In this document: one piece after another, positions 6,593 to 6,936 of the stretch
How positions within the stretch are numbered: position 1 is the stretch's first letter
Layout: the number at the start of each line of letters is the position of its first letter
Assembly: GCA_903898475.1 (NCBI GenBank)
Contig: CAIUFU010000087.1
Span: 1-6,936, forward strand
Reading direction: 5' to 3'
DNA from: an uncultured Alphaproteobacteria bacterium
Lineage (GTDB): Bacteria > Pseudomonadota > Alphaproteobacteria > Rickettsiales > UBA1997
Length of the DNA stretch: 6,936 nt
Position numbers and translations under genes: made by a program
Notes under the pieces: model-generated
Databases searched by the model: none
Seen by the model: the letters and a program-made list of their open reading frames with translations, nothing else
Told to the model about the DNA's origin: nothing

Positions 6593-6936
6593 ATGAAAGA
6601 ACGTATTGCTATTATCGCCGGATTCAGATCGCCAATGGGTAAAGCTGGCGGAGTTTTGAAAAACCTGACGGCTCATGATTTGGGCGCGCGCATTGTTAAA
6701 GAAGTTTTAATCAGATCAAAAGTTGATCCAAAACAAATTGATGAAGTAATTATTGGTAACGTGGCGCAACCAGGTGAGGCGGCAAATATTGCGCGTGTAA
6801 TCGCACTTAAAGCGGGAATTCCAGAAAGCGTTCCGGCTTTCACCGTTCACAGAAATTGCGCTTCGGGAATGGAAGCGATGACTTCTGCTACTTCAAAAAT
6901 TTTAAATGGCGAAGCTGAAATTATTTTGGCTGGTGG
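6593..6936 (+). CDS. Thiolase family protein (acetyl-CoA acyltransferase), 3' truncated
   Basis: Thiolases cleave 3-ketoacyl-CoA with CoA in fatty-acid oxidation or run the reverse condensation to acetoacetyl-CoA. The 114 visible codons cover the start of the N-terminal thiolase domain. IAIIAGFRSPMGKAGG opens it, followed by LTAHDLGARIVKE, EVIIGNVAQPGEAANIARVIAL and the active-site segment TVHRNCASGMEA, whose Cys89 (codon at 6857) is the nucleophile acylated during catalysis. The ANIARVIAL and HRNCASGMEA sequences recall FadI-type long-chain 3-ketoacyl-CoA thiolases more than PhaA-type acetyltransferases, but the C-terminal His and Cys motifs that would help decide are beyond the edge. The ATG at 6593 fits the family N-terminus; a GTG at 6533 in the same frame would add 20 unlikely residues. 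No Shine-Dalgarno is visible. It heads a unit divergent from hisN; a FadJ-like partner downstream would support a beta-oxidation role. Confidence 0.9.
   Translation, partial: MKERIAIIAGFRSPMGKAGGVLKNLTAHDLGARIVKEVLIRSKVDPKQIDEVIIGNVAQPGEAANIARVIALKAGIPESVPAFTVHRNCASGMEAMTSATSKILNGEAEIILAG

Noticed and set aside
1..6936. CRISPR array, tRNA/rRNA, insertion sequence or phage genes
   Set aside because: No regularly spaced direct repeats, cloverleaf, transposase motif or terminal inverted repeats seen; coding sequence fills nearly the whole window.

Overview
The window is a gene-dense, AT-rich stretch of bacterial chromosome. It holds five intact protein genes plus two genes cut by the window edges. 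I see no RNA genes, CRISPR arrays, insertion sequences or phage genes. The best lineage guess is a non-model, AT-rich alphaproteobacterium. The short (204 aa) cytidylate kinase has a DFGRADAPL segment and a DLQRDF segment close to those I recall from alphaproteobacteria. The phosphatase has the GRPxFGTLIAL version of the inositol-phosphatase fold seen in alphaproteobacterial HisN. A tandem-domain YejF-type ABC ATPase is also common there. This is inferred from remembered family consensus, not from a search.

Positions 1-5740 look like one rightward transcription unit. It starts with the 3' part of a double-ATPase peptide-importer subunit (YejF-like). Next come a U32-family protein resembling the tRNA-hydroxylation enzyme TrhP, cytidylate kinase (Cmk), the bifunctional purine enzyme PurH, and a 290-residue protein I do not recognise. 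Gaps between these genes are 3, -1, 3 and 17 bases, so co-transcription and probably translational coupling are expected. Only cmk has even a weak Shine-Dalgarno-like tract.

Positions 5727-6515 carry a leftward histidinol-phosphatase-type gene whose 3' end overlaps the unknown gene by 14 bases. A 77-base divergent gap (6516-6592) separates it from a rightward thiolase gene that runs off the right edge.

Functionally these are mostly housekeeping genes: peptide uptake, tRNA wobble-base modification, pyrimidine nucleotide salvage/synthesis, the last two steps of IMP synthesis, histidine biosynthesis and acyl-CoA metabolism. I found no convincing new multi-gene system. The items most worth a second look are the unrecognised 290-aa protein with atypical arginine codons, the cysteine-rich tail and heptad-repeat linker of the U32 protein, and local departures from consensus in PurH and Cmk.
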